Below are positions 50,996 through 59,064 of a stretch of DNA of 64,000 bases, in pieces; positions within the stretch are counted from its first letter, which is position 1; each line of letters opens with the position of its first letter. The notes beneath the pieces are model-generated. The model saw only the letters and a list, made by a program, of their open reading frames with translations. It did not search any database and was not told the origin of the DNA. Position numbers and translations under genes: made by a program. Source of the DNA: Flavobacterium crassostreae (lineage in GTDB: Bacteria; Bacteroidota; Bacteroidia; Flavobacteriales; Flavobacteriaceae). Location: positions 1,984,001-2,048,000 of the forward strand of contig NZ_CP017688.1 in the NCBI RefSeq assembly GCF_001831475.1. Direction: 5' to 3'.

Positions 50996-52138
50996 ATGAA
51001 AAAATTAAAGTTAGCAGCCATTACGGTAGCAATTTGTTTGTTGGGCTGCAGCAAAGACGATCCAATTATTACGAGCAGTACTTCGGCTGAACCAAACGCA
51101 GTTACTCCACCAAAAGTTACAGATGCTACTACCGCTACCACAGAACAAGAAGTTACAACACAAGTTGTGGTTGTGCCACAAAAGCCAAATGATTATGCTA
51201 TGGGCAGCCGTAGTTACGCAGTATCTAAAGTATCCAAAGAGATCTATTACAAAGCCTTAGATATTGATGAGCTAACCTCAAATCCGTCAAAATTTACGGC
51301 AGATTACCTCAAATCTTTTATCTCCATACATGCTTCAGATGTAGGAGGAACCAATTTTTATCAGTTTACTGACGAAGATTTAAAAGAAGTAGTTATAAAA
51401 GAATTTAGCTTTAGTCCTTTAAAGGATCAAATTACTTTTAAAACCAGTTATAAGGGCGTGACTAGTACCGTTTTATCTAGAATAGAATTTAGACCAGAGA
51501 CCTATTATGATTATAAGATAGTGGTAAATACCGATTTTGTTTCCAAACATTACATGCGTGGTATTTACGAAGATTTAGAAGGATTTATAGGTCATTTACT
51601 GATCTATGATCCTAACAAGTTCGACATTGAATTTCATGGAGATAACAACAGCTTTAAGGCAGATTACTCGGATATGTTACGTTTTAATTTTGAATTAATT
51701 GATAGAAAATCCAACAAAACAGTAGCGAATATAACCAAAGAGATTACAGGCTTCAAAAAAATAAGTTCTATAGGTACTGAGATGAAAATTTTCACCACGT
51801 TTAATTTTGAAAAAGCAGTTAGAGAAAAAATTAAAACCATAAAAAACATAGACGATACTACGGTAGATTTAGCCACTAAGTTGCAAGGTGCTTTTACCAA
51901 TGCAAAATGGATGCAACTAACACGAGTGGAGGTTAATGGTAACAAATTAACTTGGCGCGATGATTATTTATCTGGTTCGGGTTTAAATTCGGATGTTTAT
52001 CTAGACTCTCCTATGTTTGTTTTAGAATCGGTGACTCGTAATGGCAAAGACGCCACCCTGCATATAAAGCTAATTCAGGCCAATAACGAGAATATTATCA
52101 ACGCTCATTTTGCTTTAGTGGTTAGAGATATTAAATAA
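50996..52138 (+). CDS. Lipoprotein of unknown function
   Basis: 380 residues. Lipoprotein signal MKKLKLAAITVAICLLGCSKDD with lipobox Cys, a Ser/Thr/Pro-rich linker (about 25-65) and a beta/alpha domain (YAMGSRSYAVSKVSKEIYYKAL, IEFRPETYYDYKIVVNTDF, LIDRKSNKTVANITKEITG). No recognised family or motif. Located at the outer membrane or cell surface by lipidation. A good terminator follows. Confidence 0.8.
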   Translation: MKKLKLAAITVAICLLGCSKDDPIITSSTSAEPNAVTPPKVTDATTATTEQEVTTQVVVVPQKPNDYAMGSRSYAVSKVSKEIYYKALDIDELTSNPSKFTADYLKSFISIHASDVGGTNFYQFTDEDLKEVVIKEFSFSPLKDQITFKTSYKGVTSTVLSRIEFRPETYYDYKIVVNTDFVSKHYMRGIYEDLEGFIGHLLIYDPNKFDIEFHGDNNSFKADYSDMLRFNFELIDRKSNKTVANITKEITGFKKISSIGTEMKIFTTFNFEKAVREKIKTIKNIDDTTVDLATKLQGAFTNAKWMQLTRVEVNGNKLTWRDDYLSGSGLNSDVYLDSPMFVLESVTRNGKDATLHIKLIQANNENIINAHFALVVRDIK

Positions 52139-52193
52139 TTTTTTTAAAAAAAATGCTCAAACTAATTTAAATTAGTACCCATACTATTTAACA

Positions 52194-52233
52194 AAAAAAG
52201 CTACTAGAGACTCGTTTTCTAGTAGCTTTTTTG
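52194..52233 (+). terminator. Terminator of the lipoprotein gene
   Basis: AAGCTACTAGA pairs with TCTAGTAGCTT, loop about 11 nt, A and T runs on both sides. Confidence 0.8.
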
Positions 52234-52253
52234 GTATTAATAACCCATAGGTT

Positions 52254-52442
52254 TTAGTCGTCTTTTAGCCCTAATTTGGACAAAATAATTTCTAGCAAAC
52301 ACCATTTCGTAAAGGCAGATTGTAGTAGATTTACGCCAATAAAGACCGTAAACCACAACCAATTTTGGCTAACATAATTGGCTAACAACACGCTTATTAG
52401 TATAAAAGAACCTACGACTATTCTAAAAACTTTATTTTTCAT
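52254..52442 (-). CDS. DUF2892-type small membrane protein
   Basis: 62 residues, two hydrophobic helices (about 6-22 and 27-45) with the motif WLWFTVFIGVNLLQSAFTKWCLLEIIL, as in DUF2892/YgaP membrane modules that have a conserved F-T-x-W-C-P/L-like signature. It lies just downstream of the small PII-like gene in the efflux operon and probably ends it. The Cys/Trp motif suggests a thiol or metal link; not proven. Confidence 0.8.
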   Translation of the reverse strand: MKNKVFRIVVGSFILISVLLANYVSQNWLWFTVFIGVNLLQSAFTKWCLLEIILSKLGLKDD

Positions 52443-52459
52443 TTTTTTGGGTATTTTAA

Positions 52460-52765
52460 TTAATTTGATTTTTCGATGTTTAGTACTGCAACATGAACTT
52501 GGGACCTACTTTCTTGTTTTTTATTGAAATCCATAACGAGATCAAAAAATAAATCCACATTTTCTTTCTTTACAAAAGCATAATACAAGATAGAATCGTT
52601 TTCATTTCTTTCGCTTCCAAACCAATTATTTTCAATAGCTTCTGCAGATAAGTCTGTAAATCCAGTAACTGTTTTGTAGGTAAAGGTTTTTACGGCCGCT
52701 TGTTTTAGCATCTTTTTGATGTCTAGGTCAAATGCCGCTATGGCTGTTAGGATAAGTAATTTCAT
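52460..52765 (-). CDS. Small PII-like (DUF3240-like) protein of the efflux operon
   Basis: 101 residues from ATG 52765 (MKLLILTAIAAFDLDIKKML). The frame extends 16 codons further, over the RND gene end, and is not needed. Fold and length suggest a PII/DUF3240-like protein: an N-terminal strand, the block TYKTVTGFTDLSAEAIENNWFG and a C-terminal strand VHVAVLNIEK. DUF3240 proteins accompany RND metal-efflux pumps; here 13 nt after the pump gene. Assignment by context and weak likeness. Confidence 0.6.
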   Translation of the reverse strand: MKLLILTAIAAFDLDIKKMLKQAAVKTFTYKTVTGFTDLSAEAIENNWFGSERNENDSILYYAFVKKENVDLFFDLVMDFNKKQESRSQVHVAVLNIEKSN

Positions 52766-52778
52766 TAGAGTATATGGT

Positions 52779-55700
52779 TTATAGTTCAGTATTGGTGTCC
52801 TTTTGTTTTGCAATGGGTTGGGTAGCAGATTCCCATTTTTTTCTCTCTGTGATGTAATAAATTAACGGCACCACAATTAATGTAAGAATTGTCGAAACAA
52901 TAGCGCCAAACACCAAAGAGATAGCTAGTCCCTGAAACAACGGGTCAAACAATATGATGGAGGCACCAATAACCACCGCTCCAGTTGTCAATAAAATAGG
53001 AGAGGTTCTAACCGCCCCAGCCTCAATGATGGCTTGTTTCAATGGTATTCCATCCTGCAATCTAATTTCTATAAAATCAATCAGCAAAACAGAATTTCGT
53101 ACCATTACTCCAGCCAAGGCAATCATACCAATGAAAGAAGTTGCTGTAAAGTATGCACCCAATAACCAGTGGCCAAATACAATACCTATTAAAGAAAGCG
53201 GTATGGCAAGCATCATTACTATTGGAGTTTTAAAATTCTGAAACCAACCCACAATTAGCATATAAATAATCACAATGGCTACCATAAATGCCACTCCTAA
53301 ATCACGGAATACCTCTAGGGTAATCTGCCATTCTCCGTCCCACTTTACAGTAAAATCACTTTCGTCGGTGGGTTGTTCCATATACAACTCGTGGATTGTA
53401 TACCCTTTTGGAATTTTCATTTTATCCAATTTTTGGGTCATTCCCAAAATTGCATACACCGGACTCTCCAGAGCACCAGCCATATCAGCAGTTACATAAA
53501 CCACCCGTTTTTGGTCCTTTCTATAAATAGTTTTTTGTAGCGTATCTGTTTTTACTTTAACTAAATCACTAACCGGAATCATATTTCCTAGACTACTTTT
53601 TATCTTTAAGTTCTGAATGTCTTGCAGGCTCGTTTTGTCTTTATCTTCCAAAGACAGAACAATCCCCACAGGGTCATTAGAGTTCTCGGCATACAAATTA
53701 CCAACCGGATATTCTTGCAATAAATAAGTCAAATTACCCACTATTTGCTGCGGTGCAATTCCGTTGAGCATGGCTTTTTCTTTATCTACCTCGAGTTTGT
53801 ATTCTGTTTGGTTGTCTTCTACGGTCCAATCAATATCTACCACACCATCGGTTTGATGCAAGATAGTTTTTACTTGCTCGGCCACGAGTATTTGTTGTTT
53901 GTAATCCGGACCATATACCTCAGCAACCAAGGTAGACAAAACAGGAGGTCCAGGTGGTACTTCAATAATTTTTATATTGGCACCATATTGCTTAGCAATA
54001 GCCTGAATTGCAATACGCACCGTTTTGGCAATGTCGTGGCTTTGTAATTTTCTATCTTCTTTAGGCAGCAAATTAACCTGAATATCTGCCATATTGCTAC
54101 CGCCACGCAAATCATAATGCCGCACCAAGCCATTAAAGGTAATAGGAGCAGAGGTTCCAATATAGTTTTGATACGTAACCACCTCCGGAACCGTAGTCAA
54201 ATAATTGGCAATTTCTTTGGTAACCACTGCCGTTCTTTCAAGAGTAGTACCTTCTGGCATATCAATAACCACCTGAAATTCATTTTTATTATCAAAAGGC
54301 AGCATTTTGACCAAAACAGATTGCGTAAAAAACATGCCAATAGATCCCAAAAGCAATAAAACGGTTACCGCCACAAGCAACCGTCTTTTGGTGCTACTTT
54401 CTAATAAAGGGCGTTCTATTTTGTTGTAAATTTTATAAATAAAATTAGTTTCAAGTCCTTCGGCAGCTTTGTGTTTTTGTGTATCTTTTTCTTGCAACAA
54501 ATGGTAGCCCAAATAAGGCGTAACAGTCAAGGCAACAAACAGAGACAAAATCATGGCAATCGAAGCCCCAATAGGCATCGGACTCATATAAGGCCCCATC
54601 ATTCCAGACACAAATGCCATAGGTAATATAGCAGCAATAACCGTAAAGGTGGCCAAAATAGTAGGGTTTCCCACTTCGTTGATAGCATAAATTGCAGCTT
54701 GTTTAAACGGCAACCGTTTCATCTTAAAATGGCGGTGCATGTTCTCGGCAATAATAATACTATCATCCACCACAATACCCACCACAAAAACCAACGCAAA
54801 AAGCGTAATTCTGTTCAACGTATAGTCTAGCATATAATAACTAAACAACGTTAAGGCAAAGGTCAGCGGAACCGAAAAGAAAACCACCAAACCACCACGC
54901 CATCCCATGGCCAACATCACCAATACCGTAACGGCCAGAATAGCAATACCCAAATGCAACAACAATTCGCCCACTTTATCCGAAGCCGTTTCGCCATAAT
55001 TACGAGTAAAATCCACATGGACCTCCGCAGGAATCAAATTAGACTTTAAATGCGTTACTTTTTCAATAATTTTTTCCGAAATTTTCATCGCATCCGCCCC
55101 CTTTACCTTACCAACAGCAATAGTAACCGCAGGATATTCAGAAGGCAATTGCGCATAGTTTTTATGGGCTTTACTATACCCAAAAGACACATAACTCTTG
55201 GCCCTAGCAGCACCATCCTGTATAGTTGCCACTTGTTTTAAATAAACTGGTCGGTTGCCATGAATCCCAACTACCAAATTTTCGAGATCCTCGGCAGAGG
55301 TCAAAAAAGTACCAGTAGTAACCAAATACTCTTGGTCTTGATTGACAAAACTACCAGACTGTGCACTCCCATTATTGGCCTGTATCATTTGCAGAATAGC
55401 CAAAGGGTCAATACCATTTTCGGCCATTTTATCCTTGTCCAAAATCACTTTCATTGCCCTGCTTTGGCCCCCAATTTCTTTGGTAATGGCCACATCTTTC
55501 ACTTTTTCAATTTCCGAAGTTACCTCTTCTGCAATTTGACGCAACTGCAAATCATCCATTTTTTCGCTCCAAAGCGTAATCCCCAGCATAGGCACATCAT
55601 CAATAGAACGCGTTTTTACCATCGGTTTATACACCCCTCTTGGAAACATATCCTCATGTTTAGCCAACTCATCGTATAGTTTTACATACGAGCGCTCCAC

Positions 55701-56015
55701 ATCTTGCCCCACATAAAATTGCACAATCAACATAGCTTGTCCATTCATAGCCATGGTGTGCACGTGTTCCACCCCTTTAATATTAGAGATAATTTTCTCC
55801 AAAGGTTTGGCCACACGGCTTTCTACCTCCGTAGGACTAGCACCAGGATAGCCTACCATAATATCTGCCATAGGCACATTAATTTGCGGTTCTTCTTCTC
55901 TGGGAATAAGAAACGAGCTATACACCCCAATAATCATCAAACCCACCATCATCAAAATGGTTAGTTTGGAGTGTATAAAAAAGTGGGCAATTTTGCCTGA
56001 AATTCCTTCTTGCAT
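52779..56015 (-). CDS. RND efflux pump permease (AcrB/HAE1 family)
   Basis: 1078 residues, 12 membrane segments. N-terminal KLTILMMVGLMIIGVYSSFLIPREEEPQINVPMADI, then PGASPTEVESRVAKPLE; in TM4 VVGIVVDDSIIIAENM carries the proton-relay DD pair, and TM10 has MLAIPLSLIGIVFGHWLLG. Drives proton-coupled export with the adaptor and TolC proteins of the same operon. HAE1-like rather than CzcA-like proton motif, though substrate specificity is not clear. Adjacent downstream is the PII-like gene (13 nt); upstream lies a repeat element that separates it from the adaptor gene. Confidence 0.94.
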   Translation of the reverse strand: MQEGISGKIAHFFIHSKLTILMMVGLMIIGVYSSFLIPREEEPQINVPMADIMVGYPGASPTEVESRVAKPLEKIISNIKGVEHVHTMAMNGQAMLIVQFYVGQDVERSYVKLYDELAKHEDMFPRGVYKPMVKTRSIDDVPMLGITLWSEKMDDLQLRQIAEEVTSEIEKVKDVAITKEIGGQSRAMKVILDKDKMAENGIDPLAILQMIQANNGSAQSGSFVNQDQEYLVTTGTFLTSAEDLENLVVGIHGNRPVYLKQVATIQDGAARAKSYVSFGYSKAHKNYAQLPSEYPAVTIAVGKVKGADAMKISEKIIEKVTHLKSNLIPAEVHVDFTRNYGETASDKVGELLLHLGIAILAVTVLVMLAMGWRGGLVVFFSVPLTFALTLFSYYMLDYTLNRITLFALVFVVGIVVDDSIIIAENMHRHFKMKRLPFKQAAIYAINEVGNPTILATFTVIAAILPMAFVSGMMGPYMSPMPIGASIAMILSLFVALTVTPYLGYHLLQEKDTQKHKAAEGLETNFIYKIYNKIERPLLESSTKRRLLVAVTVLLLLGSIGMFFTQSVLVKMLPFDNKNEFQVVIDMPEGTTLERTAVVTKEIANYLTTVPEVVTYQNYIGTSAPITFNGLVRHYDLRGGSNMADIQVNLLPKEDRKLQSHDIAKTVRIAIQAIAKQYGANIKIIEVPPGPPVLSTLVAEVYGPDYKQQILVAEQVKTILHQTDGVVDIDWTVEDNQTEYKLEVDKEKAMLNGIAPQQIVGNLTYLLQEYPVGNLYAENSNDPVGIVLSLEDKDKTSLQDIQNLKIKSSLGNMIPVSDLVKVKTDTLQKTIYRKDQKRVVYVTADMAGALESPVYAILGMTQKLDKMKIPKGYTIHELYMEQPTDESDFTVKWDGEWQITLEVFRDLGVAFMVAIVIIYMLIVGWFQNFKTPIVMMLAIPLSLIGIVFGHWLLGAYFTATSFIGMIALAGVMVRNSVLLIDFIEIRLQDGIPLKQAIIEAGAVRTSPILLTTGAVVIGASIILFDPLFQGLAISLVFGAIVSTILTLIVVPLIYYITERKKWESATQPIAKQKDTNTEL

Positions 56016-56030
56016 ACTATTTTATTTATT

Positions 56031-56130
56031 TGGGCGTGTCCCTCCCCAAAAGTCGGGTCGGGCTATCCGCTACAATCTTTTTGTTTTTAAAGAAAAAACA
56101 AAAAGGATTTTCACTACTATCCCTCACGCC
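56031..56130 (+). repeat. Dispersed intergenic repeat, copy 3, inside the efflux operon
   Basis: Begins TGGGCGTGTCCC, has GGTCGGGCTATCCGCTACAA and an AT-rich middle with a TTTTTGTTTTT/AAAAAACAAAAA pair, and ends ATCCCTCACGCC. It fills most of the 147-nt gap between the adaptor stop (56163) and the permease start (56015), a non-standard interval for an otherwise tightly packed operon. Confidence 0.6.
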
Positions 56131-56162
56131 ACGATTGCTATTAAACTCTAGTTACTCTATTA

Positions 56163-57242
56163 TTACTCCACACGAACCTTGGCACCATTAAACAATTTGC
56201 CTTGTGCAGAAACAATGTATTTTTCATTGGCAGCCAATCCCGAGAGAACCTCTACTTGATTGCCAAAAGTTTTGCCAGTACGCAACCACCGCAATAAAGC
56301 CACATTATCCTTCCCGATGGTATACAACCCAGTCAATTGGCCTTGTTTTACCAGCGCACTCTGCGGCACCAAAATTCTGTTGTTAGCACCCGACAACACT
56401 TTGTTAGCACCCGGAAACTGCACATTGACAAACATTCCAGACAAAACCGTACTTTCAGACGGATCCAAATTTATCTTAACCAAATACTGTCCACCAGAAT
56501 TTTTTGCCGACGTGCTCACCTCGCTCACCTTTCCGGTAAGTTTTTCCTCAGACGATTTTACCAAAACCCGTACTGGCATTCCTTTTTCAATAGCCGTAAT
56601 ATCTCCCTCAGAGACCATTGCAGTGACCTGCAATTTAGAACCTCCTTCCATAGCAATCAAAGGCATTCCAGGGCTAGCCATAGCACCTTCTTTTACAAAA
56701 GTAGTAGTTATCACACCAGCAAAGGGAGCCGTAATATTGGCATAATTAAATTGCGCCACAACCTCCTCTCGCATTTGTTTGGCTCCTTCCAAACCAGCTT
56801 TGGTTGTTTCATAACGAGCCGTGATGTCGTCTAGCTCTTTTTGCGAAGCACTTTGTTCCTGGAACAAGTGTCTAAACCTGTCGTAATCCTTTTTTGCATT
56901 TTTATATGCTGCCGTTGCTTGCAGCACACTGGCATCTACTTGTGCTTTTTTGGCTTGCAAATCGGTATTATTGATACGCAATAGCAATTGTCCAGCATGC
57001 ACTTTTTGGCCAACCACCACATGCACTTTGGTAACATAACCCATCATGCGGGTACTTAGATCGGCACTATTTTGGGCCTCAATCTTTCCGCTAGCACTTA
57101 TAAATGTGCCAGCAGTGTTTTTAGAAACCTCACCTACCTTTACAGCAATGGCGGCAGTGGCTACAGCAACCTCTTTTTTCTCGCCATTACAAGAGGTTAA
57201 ACTTAAAATAGAGATTGCAATTAGGGTTATTATTTTTTTCAT
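56163..57242 (-). CDS. RND efflux periplasmic adaptor (membrane fusion protein)
   Basis: 359 residues. Lipoprotein signal MKKIITLIAISILSLTSCNGE, hairpin of coiled coils (about 80-165; QVDASVLQATAAYKNAKKDYDRFR), lipoyl/biotinyl-like halves VTKVHVVVGQKVHAGQLLLR and AGVITTTFVKEGAMASPG, and beta-barrel and membrane-proximal domains to the end. Joins the RND pump to the TolC-family protein. Gap of 116 nt to the TolC gene. Confidence 0.94.
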   Translation of the reverse strand: MKKIITLIAISILSLTSCNGEKKEVAVATAAIAVKVGEVSKNTAGTFISASGKIEAQNSADLSTRMMGYVTKVHVVVGQKVHAGQLLLRINNTDLQAKKAQVDASVLQATAAYKNAKKDYDRFRHLFQEQSASQKELDDITARYETTKAGLEGAKQMREEVVAQFNYANITAPFAGVITTTFVKEGAMASPGMPLIAMEGGSKLQVTAMVSEGDITAIEKGMPVRVLVKSSEEKLTGKVSEVSTSAKNSGGQYLVKINLDPSESTVLSGMFVNVQFPGANKVLSGANNRILVPQSALVKQGQLTGLYTIGKDNVALLRWLRTGKTFGNQVEVLSGLAANEKYIVSAQGKLFNGAKVRVE

Positions 57243-57358
57243 AAGTAGTATTTAATTGGTTTTTTCTTTCGTTTTAAAAATCGGGTTTTGTTTTTGGCAC
57301 TACACAAAAAGAGGGTATGGGCACTCTTTTAAAAAAACAACCCAAGTATTAGGATATT

Positions 57359-58672
57359 TTATTTTGTCAAAAATTGTAGGTATTGTTGCGTAAACTGGTA
57401 GTTAAACACCGCTTGCAGGTATTCCAATTCTTTTTGGAACATTTGCGTTTGGGATTGCAACAAATCGGTAGTTTTTTCTAGACCTTGCATAAAACGATTG
57501 TTTCGTATTCTATAGGCTTCTTGGGATTGTTCTAAATCCAACTCCGATAGCTGCACATTATTCTCAGCATCCTGTAACTGGCGGTTGGTTTTAAGTAACT
57601 CCAACTGACTCTTGGCCTTATACTGTTGGGTTTCTATCTGGGCTTTTTGCCAATCTGCTTTTGCTTTTTCGAGCTTTCCAATAGATTTAAAGCCATCAAA
57701 TACATTCCATGCCAATTGCGCTCCAACCACATATCCTTTGGCAGCGGTACCAAATAGCGTAGCATCGTACCACTCATAACTTCCAAAGGCATTTAATCGA
57801 GGCAAAAAATGCATTTTGCTAGACCACATCATTTTTTGGTAGGCCGTGCTAGATAAATCCATGGCCTTAATGTCTTTTCTGTCCAGAGAGAGTTGCGTGG
57901 GCGTATTGTCTAACCTAATGGTGTTTTCTAACGCTTCTGTGGGTTTGTAGACCGTATCTCCCATAGTTTCATCTAGCAAAAAGGCCAAATAATCGGACGT
58001 ATTTTGTACATTACTTTTGGCATATTGCAATTGGTTTTTTACTTCGTTTACACGTACTTGTACCAATAGCAAATCTGTTTTTTGAACCATCCCTTGCTTA
58101 AAATACCCTTCAATTAACTTCCAATTAGCCTGTGCAGTAGCGGTTGCTTTTTCTAGAACTGCCACGGCTTTATAGGCCAGTTGTAATTGCATAAAAGATT
58201 TATTTACCTCCAACTCCAAATACTCTTGAGTACGCTCCGCTTGCAGCTTATAAACCTGCATTTTAGTTCCAGCGGCTTGTCTGGCATAAATGCCGTCAGG
58301 ATTTATCAAAGGCTGTAAAACTTCTATTTTGGTGGCAAAATTTCGGGTAGTTGCAGGATCATTCAACAAAGACGGATTAAAATCCGAAACCGTTAGTATT
58401 TCTTGATTTAATTTGGATCCAAAAGCCATCAAGGGGTTATTGGTAACAAGTGCAGTATGCGAAACCGAAATACTCGGTAAAAATACTGCGCTGGATTGTC
58501 TGTATTCCGCCCGTGCAGCTTTAAACTCTTGGTTGGCAATTTTAAGTTGTAGGTTTTTGCTGGATATTTTTTGCCAAAGCGCGCTTTTAGAAAGTGCCAG
58601 CGTATCCTGGCTGTAACCAAAACTGCTGCTCAAAAATAAAATAGCCAGTAAGATAGAATGTAGTTGCTTCAT
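57359..58672 (-). CDS. TolC-family outer membrane efflux protein
   Basis: 437 residues. Signal peptide MKQLHSILLAILFLSSSFGYSQ, then two TolC repeats with the typical helix-rich pattern and FLPSISVSHTALVTNNP, GTAAKGYVVGAQLAWNVFDGFKSIGK, QLEYLQAVFNYQFTQQYLQFLTK near the end. First gene of the efflux operon. TACCTTTG box at 58697-58704 on the minus strand. Confidence 0.93.
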   Translation of the reverse strand: MKQLHSILLAILFLSSSFGYSQDTLALSKSALWQKISSKNLQLKIANQEFKAARAEYRQSSAVFLPSISVSHTALVTNNPLMAFGSKLNQEILTVSDFNPSLLNDPATTRNFATKIEVLQPLINPDGIYARQAAGTKMQVYKLQAERTQEYLELEVNKSFMQLQLAYKAVAVLEKATATAQANWKLIEGYFKQGMVQKTDLLLVQVRVNEVKNQLQYAKSNVQNTSDYLAFLLDETMGDTVYKPTEALENTIRLDNTPTQLSLDRKDIKAMDLSSTAYQKMMWSSKMHFLPRLNAFGSYEWYDATLFGTAAKGYVVGAQLAWNVFDGFKSIGKLEKAKADWQKAQIETQQYKAKSQLELLKTNRQLQDAENNVQLSELDLEQSQEAYRIRNNRFMQGLEKTTDLLQSQTQMFQKELEYLQAVFNYQFTQQYLQFLTK

Positions 58673-59064
58673 AATTTCTGTTTCTAATTAGTAAAGCAAA
58701 GGTAATCCAGCCATAAAGCCTACACAGTAACAAATGTCACATTCCCAAAAGTAAACCAATACAGTAGTAATCTGCACCTAGGTAGGAACGCACCAAAAGC
58801 CCTCTTGTAATTGTAAGAAAAGTATGGATATAGTAAGAAAAATTGGCATAATTGTTACCAAATAGTTTACATAATGTAAAATTAATCACTAGAACGTATT
58901 TTTTTGTTTAAATTTAGGAGTACTAATCCTAAAAAGAGAAACCATTGAAGCTACATTTTGTAGGTAGGAGCATTGGTTCTGGCTTTAATTTTTTTGGTTT
59001 AAAAAAAACAATTCTAAATAGTAATTATTTAATAAAGAACAATACTGCTAATTAATTTATTTTT
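58673..59064. other. 392-nt spacer between efflux operon and kinase
   Basis: Divergent promoter region. Carries the TolC -7 box (58697-58704), an imperfect GTAAC-N4-GTCAC repeat (58727-58740) and the perfect palindrome TTTACAT-A-ATGTAAA (58866-58880). No clear -7 box for the kinase seen; no gene. Confidence 0.45.
58866..58880. promoter_or_regulatory. Perfect palindrome, possible operator
   Basis: TTTACATAATGTAAA has 7-bp arms around a single A. The TTTAC/GTAAA arms recall the XRE operators (13440-13743), but the spacing is 5, not 4. Possible regulatory site for the efflux operon or the kinase. Confidence 0.35.
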
